Origin: JAAZPG01 sp012797375
Lineage (GTDB): Bacteria > Acidobacteriota > Aminicenantia > Aminicenantales > UBA4085
Direction: 5' to 3'
NCBI GenBank assembly: GCA_937868205.1
Contig: CALMMC010000114.1
Coordinates: 1-28,136 of the forward strand
DNA: 28,136 bases
The notes beneath the pieces are model-generated. The model ran no database searches and was not told the DNA's origin. It was given only the letters and a program-made list of their open reading frames with translations. Every line of letters begins with the position of its first letter. Within the stretch, counting starts at the first letter, position 1. Of the stretch, positions 13,618 through 20,736 are shown piece by piece. The position numbers were made by a program, and so were the translations under genes.

Positions 13618-16131
13618 ATGCAGGAAATGACGAGAGCGCGCCCTCGTTTTTTTCTTTTTTGGATTGTCTTTTTTTATGTCCTCCTTGTCCTCCCGGCCGA
13701 GGCCAGCCTCATCCGCGTGCCTGAGGATTATTCGTCTATTAAAATGGCGGTGAGCGTTTCAAGCGACGGGGACATCATCGATGTCGGCGACGGCTTTTAT
13801 TTCGAGAAGGACATCGTCATCGACCGATGCGTCTCCCTCCGGTCGCGGCGGCTGTTCGGAGCGGTGATCTCCGGCTCCGACAACGAAGACTCGAATTCCG
13901 CCGTGCTTTGGGTGCGGTCGGAATGCGAGATTTCGGGTTTCATCATCAAGAACTGTTATCATGGAATCCGCCAGCGGGGCAGCTTGGACGCGGACTGGAA
14001 AGCGATCGACCTGGGTTTTATGGACTGCACATATGGAATTTCAATCGATGATCGTACCGGCCGGGTCGGGTCGGTCGAAGTCCGAAACGTTATTTTTGAT
14101 CGAGGCCTAACGGCCCTCGCGATCAACGACGGCCGGGCCATCGACGCCCGGCGCGTTTTCATCTCGCGCGCCCGCCAGGCCGTATCGGCGTTTGATTACG
14201 ACCGCTGCTTTTTAGATGAGATCATTTTATGGAATGTTTTCTTTTTCTTTGATCCGATATGTAAGGATAACAATCTCATTCAATCAGGGCCTTCGATTTT
14301 TAAATTCCATTCTTGGGACCCGCCTCTCCTCTTGAATGAGATGAGCCGCCGGTTTGACGGCTTGTTCGCTCGTTCTCCCAAGCCCGGAGCGAGGGACGAG
14401 GACAATCGCCGGCGGAAAGCCGTCCTGGCGGTCGTCCTGGGCGAATCGTTTCTCGAGGCCGGAGATCCCCGCACGGCGACCCGCCGTTTTCAGGAGGCGG
14501 CGATCCTGACGAGCCGGGACGAAGTGGCGGAAATCCAATGGCGCATCCCCTGGGGGATGGCCCGGGCGGCGGAAGCCGCGGGGGATGGAAAGCGGGCCGT
14601 CGGCCATTATCGCAAGGCCGTCGCCGAGGTCGACCGGATCGGCCTCGGGATTCCGCTGCCGGACCTGCTGGCCGATTTCCGGCGGGAAAAAATCGATCTT
14701 TACGACGCTTTCATCAAGTGCTTGGTCGCGGCCGAGGCGAGGGAGCCCGGCCTGGGATGGGCCGAGGAGGCCTTTGACGTCGCCGAACAATCGAAAGCCC
14801 GGAGCCTGCTATCGAGCCTCCTGGCGTTCGGAGAAGGCGTCGAGAACGCCGGCCGCGAGGCCCGTAAAAAGGCCGATCTCCTGGCCTTCCGCTTGAGCCG
14901 CTGCCAGCTCGAGCTCCAGGATCCCGACCTCCCGCCGGAGCGGAGGACGGCCCTCCTGGAGAAGTTGAAGCGGATCGAGGCCGAGCGACACGACTTCTTC
15001 CTCCAGCTCGGCCGGCTCCTGCCGCCGGAACCGCGCGGAACGTTCATCGACACCCTGTCTTTGGACCAGGTCAAGCACGGCCTTCTCGGTCCCGCCGACG
15101 CCCTGGTCGAATACATCGTCGGAAAGACGGCCTCTTACGCCTTCCTGGTGACCCCGAACGGATTCGATGTCGCCGTTTTGCCTCCGGAGTTCCAGCTGAA
15201 AGCGCTGGTCGAAGGCTACCTCGAGTTTCTCACCTTTCCCGCGGAAAGCGAATTCCGGGGGTGGAGCGGAGGCCATCGGCTGTGGGAAATTCTGCTCGGT
15301 CCGTTCGAGGATCGCCTGGGCTCGATCGACGCCTTGATCATCAGTCCGGACGGCCCGCTCCATCACCTCCCCTTCGAGACGCTCGTTTCCGACCCGGTCC
15401 GGCGGCGATTCGCCGTCGAGAGCCATGAATTCCGCTACGGCCACTCCGCATCTTCGCTGGAGAGACTCCGGCGGCGCGCGCTTCCTTCCGCGCGGCCGAT
15501 GGATTTTCTCGGGGTGGCGGCGACATCCCGCATCCCGGCGATCAGCTTCGAAACCGGCAAACGGATCAATTTCCCCGCCCTGCCCAACACGGCCCGGGAG
15601 ATCCAAAAAATAGGAAGGCTTTTTCCCCCGGAGAGGACGACGATTCTGGCCGGCGCCGAAGACCTGGAGGCGGCTTTCAAGGCGGCCTCTCTCGATGCCT
15701 ACGGAATCATCCACTTCGCCGCCCACGGGTGGATCGACGACGAGGAGTGGATGCGAAGCGCCCTTCTCCTCGGGACGGACGGCTCGGGAGGCGAGGACGG
15801 TTTTCTCCAGCCGGCCGAGATCCGGCGGCTGCCGCTTCGGGCGGACCTGGTCGTCCTTTCGGGATGCGAGACGGCCGGGGGACGCTTGGAAAGAGGCGAG
15901 GGGATCCGGGGCCTGGCCCAGGCTTTTCTAAAAGCCGGAGCCCGGTCCCTGGTCATCAGCCAATGGTCGATCGAGGACCGGGTGGCGGTCGATTTCATGG
16001 AGGCTTTTTACCGGGGAGTGGCGAAAGGCTATTCTTATGCCTCGGCCTTGCGGCGGGCTAAGCTCGCGTTCTTGGAGTCAACGCGCCGGCATCCGTATTA
16101 TTGGGCGCCTTTTGTCTGCCTCGGCCCGTAG
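13618..16131 (+). CDS. Secreted beta-helix / TPR / CHAT-domain peptidase
   Basis: This 837-residue protein starts with an uncleaved anchor or signal peptide (about residues 10-29, FFLFWIVFFYVLLVLPAEA). Residues about 30-225 look like a right-handed parallel beta-helix of the NosD/pectate-lyase type. They open with IRVPEDYSSIKMAVS and continue with a DGDIIDVGDGFYFE-like turn. A helical TPR-like region occupies about 240-430, with a coiled segment near 420-470. The C-terminal CHAT domain (about 480-837) has catalytic His703 in HFAAHGW and Cys750 in LSGCETAGG, so it should be an active caspase-like cysteine peptidase. It also shows the GEGIRGLAQAFLKAGARSLVISQW segment. The stop is four bases from the stop of the convergent anti-sigma gene. 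Start 13618 is preferred because of the -10 box; ATG 13627 is an alternative. The domain calls are firm for CHAT and moderate for the beta-helix. Confidence 0.88.
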   Translation: MQEMTRARPRFFLFWIVFFYVLLVLPAEASLIRVPEDYSSIKMAVSVSSDGDIIDVGDGFYFEKDIVIDRCVSLRSRRLFGAVISGSDNEDSNSAVLWVRSECEISGFIIKNCYHGIRQRGSLDADWKAIDLGFMDCTYGISIDDRTGRVGSVEVRNVIFDRGLTALAINDGRAIDARRVFISRARQAVSAFDYDRCFLDEIILWNVFFFFDPICKDNNLIQSGPSIFKFHSWDPPLLLNEMSRRFDGLFARSPKPGARDEDNRRRKAVLAVVLGESFLEAGDPRTATRRFQEAAILTSRDEVAEIQWRIPWGMARAAEAAGDGKRAVGHYRKAVAEVDRIGLGIPLPDLLADFRREKIDLYDAFIKCLVAAEAREPGLGWAEEAFDVAEQSKARSLLSSLLAFGEGVENAGREARKKADLLAFRLSRCQLELQDPDLPPERRTALLEKLKRIEAERHDFFLQLGRLLPPEPRGTFIDTLSLDQVKHGLLGPADALVEYIVGKTASYAFLVTPNGFDVAVLPPEFQLKALVEGYLEFLTFPAESEFRGWSGGHRLWEILLGPFEDRLGSIDALIISPDGPLHHLPFETLVSDPVRRRFAVESHEFRYGHSASSLERLRRRALPSARPMDFLGVAATSRIPAISFETGKRINFPALPNTAREIQKIGRLFPPERTTILAGAEDLEAAFKAASLDAYGIIHFAAHGWIDDEEWMRSALLLGTDGSGGEDGFLQPAEIRRLPLRADLVVLSGCETAGGRLERGEGIRGLAQAFLKAGARSLVISQWSIEDRVAVDFMEAFYRGVAKGYSYASALRRAKLAFLESTRRHPYYWAPFVCLGP

Positions 16132-16135
16132 GATC

Positions 16136-16831
16136 TTATTTTCCTTGGTAGGCGAAGACCGCCTCGGACCGGGCGATAAACTTTGTCATATCATCAAAGG
16201 CTTCTACGGTCCAAATGTATGTCTTTCCGGGGACGATCCTTGTCGCGAGCTTTTCCATGTGGAGGACATAGAGGGCGGTTTTCAGGGAGGTCTTCGGCAC
16301 AATGTCGTTCAAGCTATCGTCGATTAAGCGGAACCAATAATTTTCCCCGCCTGGAGGAGTCTCCCAGCGAAACAGAATCGTCTTGCCGTCGGAAAGGACC
16401 AGCGGGCGGCGCAGCGTCATGGCCTCTCCTCCGGCCGAGCGGACGACCCGGATCGGAGCGCGCGAGGAAAAAACGGAATATGTGACGGCCCCGGCCGCGG
16501 CGAAAAGAAGCGCGGCCGCGGCCCAAGCCCGCGTCCGGCGCGGAAAGCGGCCAAGAGCGGACGTCTGCCGCCCGCGGGCGAGGCGGGCTTCGCGACGGCT
16601 CCGCCGGACGAGATTCCGGAAATCGCGCTTCCTGGCCCGGACGTCCTGTCGGATCTCGTCCAAAACCTCGATTTTCGCCCGGCATTCCGGACAAACGAGG
16701 AGGTGGTCGATCAGGGATTCCCGCTCCCCGTCCGAAAGCTCATTCCGGAAGAACTTCGCCAGCGTCTCCGGACTCGGACACGGGGACCATCCGCCGTTCG
16801 ACTTCCTCTTTTCGTGATGCGCTTTGTTCAT
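16136..16831 (-). CDS. Transmembrane zinc-finger anti-sigma factor
   Basis: The 231-residue product has an N-terminal ZAS-type anti-sigma domain (residues about 15-65) with the HLLVCPEC motif (HxxxCxxC). Next come an Arg-rich juxtamembrane segment and one membrane helix (about 100-118, AWAAAALLFAAAGAVTYSVF). An outer domain of about 100 residues follows, with beta-rich, Ig-like character (FRWETPPGGENYWFRLID...YIWTVEAFDD). The family binds and holds an ECF sigma factor at the membrane until a signal, often proteolysis, releases it. It overlaps the sigma gene by 92 bases and lacks a strong ribosome site, pointing to translational coupling. The outer domain probably senses or binds something at the cell surface; a carbohydrate- or protein-binding fold is only a guess. 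Confidence 0.85.
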   Translation of the reverse strand: MNKAHHEKRKSNGGWSPCPSPETLAKFFRNELSDGERESLIDHLLVCPECRAKIEVLDEIRQDVRARKRDFRNLVRRSRREARLARGRQTSALGRFPRRTRAWAAAALLFAAAGAVTYSVFSSRAPIRVVRSAGGEAMTLRRPLVLSDGKTILFRWETPPGGENYWFRLIDDSLNDIVPKTSLKTALYVLHMEKLATRIVPGKTYIWTVEAFDDMTKFIARSEAVFAYQGK

Positions 16832-17357
16832 TGTCTTCCAATGCTGAGGCGAGGCAGAATTTCCGCAGCTCCTTGATGCTTCGGTATAAAAGATGCCGGA
16901 CCTTGGGCACTGTCCAACCCAAGTGAGCGGCCGTTTTCTCCAGATCCATTCCCGCCAGATGGCATTTAACGACCAGCCGGCGCTTCTGGGAAAGTCTTCC
17001 GACCAGAATGTCCAGAAGCTCCCGGCGTTCCATTTCCTCAAAAGCCGGATCCGCGGACTTCCAGCCTGGAACCGGTCCGTTCGCGCCGCCGCCGTGGTCA
17101 TCGAGAGAGACCGCCTTTAATTTGTCCCCAATAACAGCCAGGGTTGTCGTAAAAACAACCTTCCACAAATAAGACTCTAAACGGTCGATTTTTTTCCCGC
17201 TTGTGAGCATTTTCCATATTTTGAATTGGACTTCCTGAAGGACATCTTCCCGGTCGGCGAAGGAAATGTCGGGAAACTTCCGGGCGACGATGGTCCGGAC
17301 GGACTGGTCGATTTCGGCGATCAGCCGTTCGGTCCAGATTCGTCCGCCGGATTTCAT
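16740..17357 (-). CDS. ECF-type RNA polymerase sigma factor
   Basis: A 205-residue sigma70-family extracytoplasmic function sigma factor. Region 2 is seen around residues 30-55 (FADREDVLQEVQFKIWKML, the usual D-x-x-Q-E-x-x-x-K-I-W core). Region 4 lies around 125-175 (LSQKRRLVVKCHLAGMDLEKTAAHLG then the recognition helix TVPKVRHLLYRSIKELR). The first ATG at 17357 has no good ribosome site nearby, but no better start exists before the conserved region. The C-terminal tail of about 30 residues overlaps the anti-sigma gene. A sigma70-like promoter lies at 17417-17445. It should direct transcription of a small regulon when released by its partner. Confidence 0.92.
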   Translation of the reverse strand: MKSGGRIWTERLIAEIDQSVRTIVARKFPDISFADREDVLQEVQFKIWKMLTSGKKIDRLESYLWKVVFTTTLAVIGDKLKAVSLDDHGGGANGPVPGWKSADPAFEEMERRELLDILVGRLSQKRRLVVKCHLAGMDLEKTAAHLGWTVPKVRHLLYRSIKELRKFCLASALEDNEQSASRKEEVERRMVPVSESGDAGEVLPE

Positions 17358-17416
17358 ATCGCCGAATGCTGCCTTTTCCGGATGTTCACGGGAATTTCAT
17401 CTGCCTTCGGCCGTTT

Positions 17417-17445
17417 ATGTTAGCTAAATTAAGGATTTTTATCAA
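17417..17445 (-). promoter_or_regulatory. Promoter of the ECF sigma / anti-sigma operon
   Basis: TTGATA (17440-17445), a 17-base spacer and TAACAT (17417-17422) on the minus strand. The leader to the ATG is about 55 bases. Confidence 0.6.
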
Positions 17446-17697
17446 TTCGTGAAAATCGGGGAATCTAAAACGCGAAGTTCTTTTGTCTAACACATTTATA
17501 ATAATCAATTAACATGATCGAGAGATCCCCCGCGCATTTTAGACGCGGGAAAAAATTCCTCGATTTGCGGTCTTATTAATCTTACGCCCGCAATCAGCAA
17601 AACGGGTTAGGGGGACTTGGGTGGGGGGACTCTCCAGCCAATAAAGAGAGGAGAAGATCGTCGCGAAGAGAGAGGAAAGGAGAGGAAAAAAGAAGGA
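17446..17697. other. AT-rich intergenic island with hairpin and purine tract
   Basis: This gap lies between the 3' end of the SUOX-like gene and the sigma promoter and is clearly more AT-rich than its surroundings at 17446-17580. A plus-strand TATAAT (17497-17502) precedes a short frame of 21 codons (17514-17579, basic peptide). That frame is largely covered by an inverted repeat: outer ATCGAG/CTCGAT and inner CCCGCG/CGCGGG. At 17640-17697 the plus strand is nearly all purine, so the transcript of the minus-strand gene ends in a pyrimidine-rich tail that may serve Rho-dependent termination. None of these signals is decisive. Confidence 0.4.
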
Positions 17698-18732
17698 TTA
17701 GTCGTGCAAGGGAACCCGGAGGTCGATCGTCCGGATTCCCTTGACCGCCCGGTCGGAAAAAAAATCTCCGGCCGGGAAAAGCGCGAAACCGCCGGATTTG
17801 CCGCTGTTGTTTTCCTTAGCCATCAATAAAATCTCCCGAAAGTCATTTCGGTCGGCGATCTCGGCCAGGGAAAAGGCCGCCCGGTAGCCGTCGGAGGCGA
17901 TGACCGCGACCAATCCTTCCCTCATCGCCCGATCAGCCGCGGGGTATTTGCCGGACAGAACTTCCCGGAGCGCAACCCCCCGGAATGTTTCAATCCCCAG
18001 AAACCCTTTGCCCCGGCCGTAGAAAACCGCCGGGTATTCATAAGCGGCGCTTTTTTCCGGCAGCCGGCTCAATTCCCCGATCAGAACGCCGTTGAGACAG
18101 AGGCGCAACTTCGTCTTCGATGAGGCCTCCCCCTTGCCGTCCGCGATTCCGGACATCCCCATGTCCAGCGACCGGATCGTGATCCGGGAGGGGCGGGAGA
18201 TGTTTCGGATCGAGAGGAGATCCGAGCCGGCGACCAGCTTGCTTTCCGAGGGCAGGGGCCAGAGATCCTTGGTCAGCGAGGGGACGAGCCGGGAGACGGC
18301 CGTCGCCAGGATGATCCGGTGCCGGTCGGCCGGATAATAGATCTCGCCCCAGGAGAAGACGGCTTTTTCACCCGCCTCATTCGCGACTTCGACATACACG
18401 TCGATGATGCGGGAATACTCCCCGGAGTTCTTTTTTTCGACCGTGACCCGGTCGAGGATGTCGGCCAGGGAATAGCCGTCATAGCGGTACGCGCCGAGGA
18501 AAACGAGGCGGCCGTCATCCCCCCGAACCGCTTCCTTGGCCGCCATGCTCCGCAGCGGCAGGGAGGCCAGGACGACGGACGTTTCGCGCCCGACCTCGCC
18601 GCCGACGAGGACGGCTTCGGGATGGTTCAAGGGGACCGCCGGCGTGTCGTCGAAAAGGTCATTCGTTTGGGCGCCCAGGGGAAGAGCCGCAAGGAGAACC
18701 GCGAGAACCGGGCCGGCGATCGCTCTTTTCAT
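17698..18732 (-). CDS. Exported protein with two SUOX-like domains
   Basis: The 344-residue protein has a signal peptide (MKRAIAGPVLAVLLAALPLGAQ, cleavage near 21). Two halves appear related to each other and to the oxidoreductase molybdopterin-binding (sulfite oxidase-like) fold. The first, about residues 45-190, contains YDGYSLADILDRV and a closing ISRPSRITI. The second, about 195-340, contains FRGVALREVLS, SDGYRAAFSLAEI, GGFALFPAGDFFSDRAVKGI and a closing RTIDLRV. The conserved cysteine expected of a true Mo ligand is not obvious, so it is more likely a binding or structural version than an oxidase. The start at 18732 is preferred because GGAGGA is six bases away; the ATG at 18738 abuts that site. 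It stands alone on this strand, divergent from the hydrolase. Its function is unknown. Confidence 0.65.
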   Translation of the reverse strand: MKRAIAGPVLAVLLAALPLGAQTNDLFDDTPAVPLNHPEAVLVGGEVGRETSVVLASLPLRSMAAKEAVRGDDGRLVFLGAYRYDGYSLADILDRVTVEKKNSGEYSRIIDVYVEVANEAGEKAVFSWGEIYYPADRHRIILATAVSRLVPSLTKDLWPLPSESKLVAGSDLLSIRNISRPSRITIRSLDMGMSGIADGKGEASSKTKLRLCLNGVLIGELSRLPEKSAAYEYPAVFYGRGKGFLGIETFRGVALREVLSGKYPAADRAMREGLVAVIASDGYRAAFSLAEIADRNDFREILLMAKENNSGKSGGFALFPAGDFFSDRAVKGIRTIDLRVPLHD

Positions 18733-18785
18733 TTTCATTCCTCCGCCCCATCCTACGTTCCGCGACCGCGGTTTGCAAGCCGCGT

Positions 18786-18814
18786 TTTCCGGAAAGCCCG
18801 ATTCCGGCTATACT
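18786..18814 (+). promoter_or_regulatory. Putative promoter of the lipoprotein hydrolase unit
   Basis: TTTCCG (18786-18791), 17 bases and TATACT (18809-18814). Transcription would start near 18821, just before the short upstream frame at 18832. Confidence 0.45.
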
Positions 18815-18831
18815 ATCCGTCCGGAGGCGGG

Positions 18832-18960
18832 ATGAGCACGGCTGTCTTCTTCTCGGAGGGTGGTTTTTCATGTCTGCGCCTCGCCTTGCCCGGGAATTGG
18901 TCCCGGCCCCAACCTCCATTGAGCGGGCGGAAAGGACATCCTCGGGGAGAACGCGAATGA
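18832..18960 (+). CDS. Possible 42-codon upstream ORF overlapping the hydrolase start
   Basis: A short frame starts at ATG 18832 with GGAGG (18823-18827) four bases upstream. It ends in TGA at 18958-18960, which overlaps the hydrolase ATG as ATGA. The peptide (MSTAVFFSEGGFSCLRLALP...) resembles nothing I know. The arrangement is typical of translational coupling, but chance is quite possible. A second start for the hydrolase frame at 18870, with its own GGAGGG nine bases upstream, competes with this reading. Confidence 0.3.
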   Translation: MSTAVFFSEGGFSCLRLALPGNWSRPQPPLSGRKGHPRGERE

Positions 18961-19835
18961 GTCGAAACAATTCCGGGCGGCTGATCTCCGCGGTCGTGTG
19001 TTTCCTGGGGGCGTTGACGGCTTGCCGGGCCGCCGGTCCGGCCGGGCGGACGGTCGATGTCGGCGGCCATCGGCTGTATTGCGAGCTTCACGGCCGGGGG
19101 ACGCCGGCCGTCGTCATCGACGTCGGAGCGGGGGAGTCCTTCAAGGATTGGGAGGCCGTTGTCGCGGCGCTTTCGCCGGAGACCGCGGTCGTCGTTTATG
19201 ACCGGGCCGGGTACGGCCGAAGCCAGGCGGGGCCGTTGCCCCGCGACGCGAAAGCCGAGGCCGCGGATCTCGAGGCCCTGCTCCGGAAGGCGGAGATCCC
19301 CGGGCCGTACGTCCTGGTGGGGCATTCCCTCGGCGGCCTGAACGTCCAGAGATTCGCCCATGACTTTCCGGCGGACGTCGCCGGCCTTGTCCTTCTGGAT
19401 CCGCCGCCGCGCGGCTGGTTTGCCGGGGAGGCGTTCCCCGGCTTGAAGAGGATGTTCCGGGAGGCGGCCGAGGATCTTGCCGCCCAGGCGGAGGCGGCCA
19501 AAAAAAGCTCCGACGGCGACGAGAGGATGATGGCGTCCTATCTTGAAGCGGTCGCCTCCGAACACGCGGCGATGTTCGGGACCACCGCTTCGCAGGTGAG
19601 GGAGGCGGCCGCGTTCGGGGATCTTCCGTTGATCGTCGTGGCCGCCGGCCGTCCCAATCCCGCCTTCGGGGAGGAAGCCGGGGCTTTTCAGGCGTACTGG
19701 ATCGAGGAGAACCGGGCGCTGTCCCGCTTGTCCCGAAAAGGGGAGTTCATCCTCGCCGAAAACAGCGGTCATCGCCTCCATCGGGATGCGCCGGATACGG
19801 TCCTCCGGGCGATTCGGAAGCTGGCCGGCCGATAA
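18957..19835 (+). CDS. Lipoprotein alpha/beta hydrolase
   Basis: A 292-residue alpha/beta-hydrolase-fold enzyme. Starting at ATG 18957 (GGGGAGA about 8 bases upstream) gives a lipoprotein signal ending in the lipobox LTAC, with Cys23 the lipidated residue. The protein would therefore sit on a membrane surface. The fold is recognisable from YDRAGYGRS, the nucleophile elbow GHSLGG (Ser124), DVAGLVLLDPP and a C-terminal catalytic His272 in NSGHRLH. The probable reaction is ester or amide hydrolysis; the substrate is unknown. An upstream in-frame ATG at 18870 also has a good ribosome site but would put 29 extra residues before the signal sequence, which seems unlikely. It converges with the methyltransferase gene 32 bases downstream. 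Confidence 0.85.
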   Translation: MSRNNSGRLISAVVCFLGALTACRAAGPAGRTVDVGGHRLYCELHGRGTPAVVIDVGAGESFKDWEAVVAALSPETAVVVYDRAGYGRSQAGPLPRDAKAEAADLEALLRKAEIPGPYVLVGHSLGGLNVQRFAHDFPADVAGLVLLDPPPRGWFAGEAFPGLKRMFREAAEDLAAQAEAAKKSSDGDERMMASYLEAVASEHAAMFGTTASQVREAAAFGDLPLIVVAAGRPNPAFGEEAGAFQAYWIEENRALSRLSRKGEFILAENSGHRLHRDAPDTVLRAIRKLAGR

Positions 19836-19867
19836 AAGCAGAAATCGGGGAGGGAGGAAAGGGAGGG

Positions 19868-20680
19868 TCAAGCCTCCGCCGGCGGCTTTTTCCGGCGGAT
19901 GACCAGCGTCGCGCAGACCGCCTCGGTCTCCAGGACCCGGTTCTCTTCCAGCTGCCGCCGGACGTAGTCCAGGAAAAGATCTTTTTTATCCGGGACGGCG
20001 GCGGCCAGCTCGAGACAGCGGTTTTTCAGCTTCGCGAAGATGTCGTCGTCGGATTCCTTGAGGTCCTCCTCGGAAATGACAGCTTCCTCGACCAGTTCCA
20101 TCCCGGCCTCCTCGATCTCCCGGAGAATGACGCTTTTTTTCCGGATGATGGGGTGAGTGGAGGAAGAAGCGTCGTGGAAATATCCCTCGTCGACGATAAA
20201 AAGGCCTTCGGGTTTCAGGCAGGGAGCGAGGGTCGTGAGCGTTTCCCGGTAGTCCCCGAAAACCGGGCCGATGGCTCCCAGGACGATCACGTCGAAGCCG
20301 GCTAGTCCCTTGATTTCCTCCCGGATGTCCCCGACCTCGAACCGGCAGCGGGCGTCGACGCCGTGTTCGGCGGCCCGGGCCCGGGCCTCGGCGACGAAGG
20401 CCTCGACGGCGTCGATCCCCAGGCAGGAGCAGTCGAAAGCGGCCGCGACCGGGATCGAGACGGCGCCCTTGCCGCAGCCCAGGTCCAGGAGTCGGAAGCC
20501 GGCCTTGCGGGGAAGGCGGCGGCGGAGGACTTGGATGATGAGGTCGGGCGAAGCCCCGATTTGCCAGATGTCCTGGAGGATGTAGGGGAGGTAGGGATAG
20601 AGGGAGGCGTCGGTTCCGTCCATCGCCAGGACGACGCTTTCCTCGACCGTTCTCCCGCGGGAGTCGACGTTGATGGCCAT
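19868..20680 (-). CDS. Class I SAM-dependent methyltransferase
   Basis: This 270-residue cytoplasmic protein has a Rossmann-fold methyltransferase core at about residues 60-185. Motif I LLDLGCGKGAVSI binds SAM; LGIDAVEAFVAEA supplies the acidic residue for the ribose; GDIREEIKGLAGFDVIVLG and LKPEGLFIVDEGY follow. The N-terminal 50 residues are helical and the C-terminal 70 residues (ISEEDLKESDDDIFAKLKNRCLE...) form a helical tail of unknown role. The acceptor substrate cannot be deduced. The -10 TATAAT (20690-20695) ends nine bases before the ATG and there is no ribosome site, so the mRNA is probably leaderless. It lies 56 bases downstream of the FKBP gene but has its own promoter. Confidence 0.85.
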   Translation of the reverse strand: MAINVDSRGRTVEESVVLAMDGTDASLYPYLPYILQDIWQIGASPDLIIQVLRRRLPRKAGFRLLDLGCGKGAVSIPVAAAFDCSCLGIDAVEAFVAEARARAAEHGVDARCRFEVGDIREEIKGLAGFDVIVLGAIGPVFGDYRETLTTLAPCLKPEGLFIVDEGYFHDASSSTHPIIRKKSVILREIEEAGMELVEEAVISEEDLKESDDDIFAKLKNRCLELAAAVPDKKDLFLDYVRRQLEENRVLETEAVCATLVIRRKKPPAEA

Positions 20681-20689
20681 GATACGACG

Positions 20690-20718
20690 ATTATATAAAA
20701 TCGGGCGCGGGCGGCCAA
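20690..20718 (-). promoter_or_regulatory. Promoter of the methyltransferase (leaderless)
   Basis: TTGGCC (20713-20718), a 17-base spacer and a perfect TATAAT (20690-20695) on the minus strand. The start point should fall at or just before the ATG at 20680. Confidence 0.68.
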
Positions 20719-20736
20719 CCTCTCTTCACGGGGCCG

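Noticed and set aside
13618..17357. Type III-E CRISPR (Craspase-like) locus
   Set aside because: CHAT and ECF sigma genes are present, but no Cas effector, adaptation gene or CRISPR array is seen in the window.
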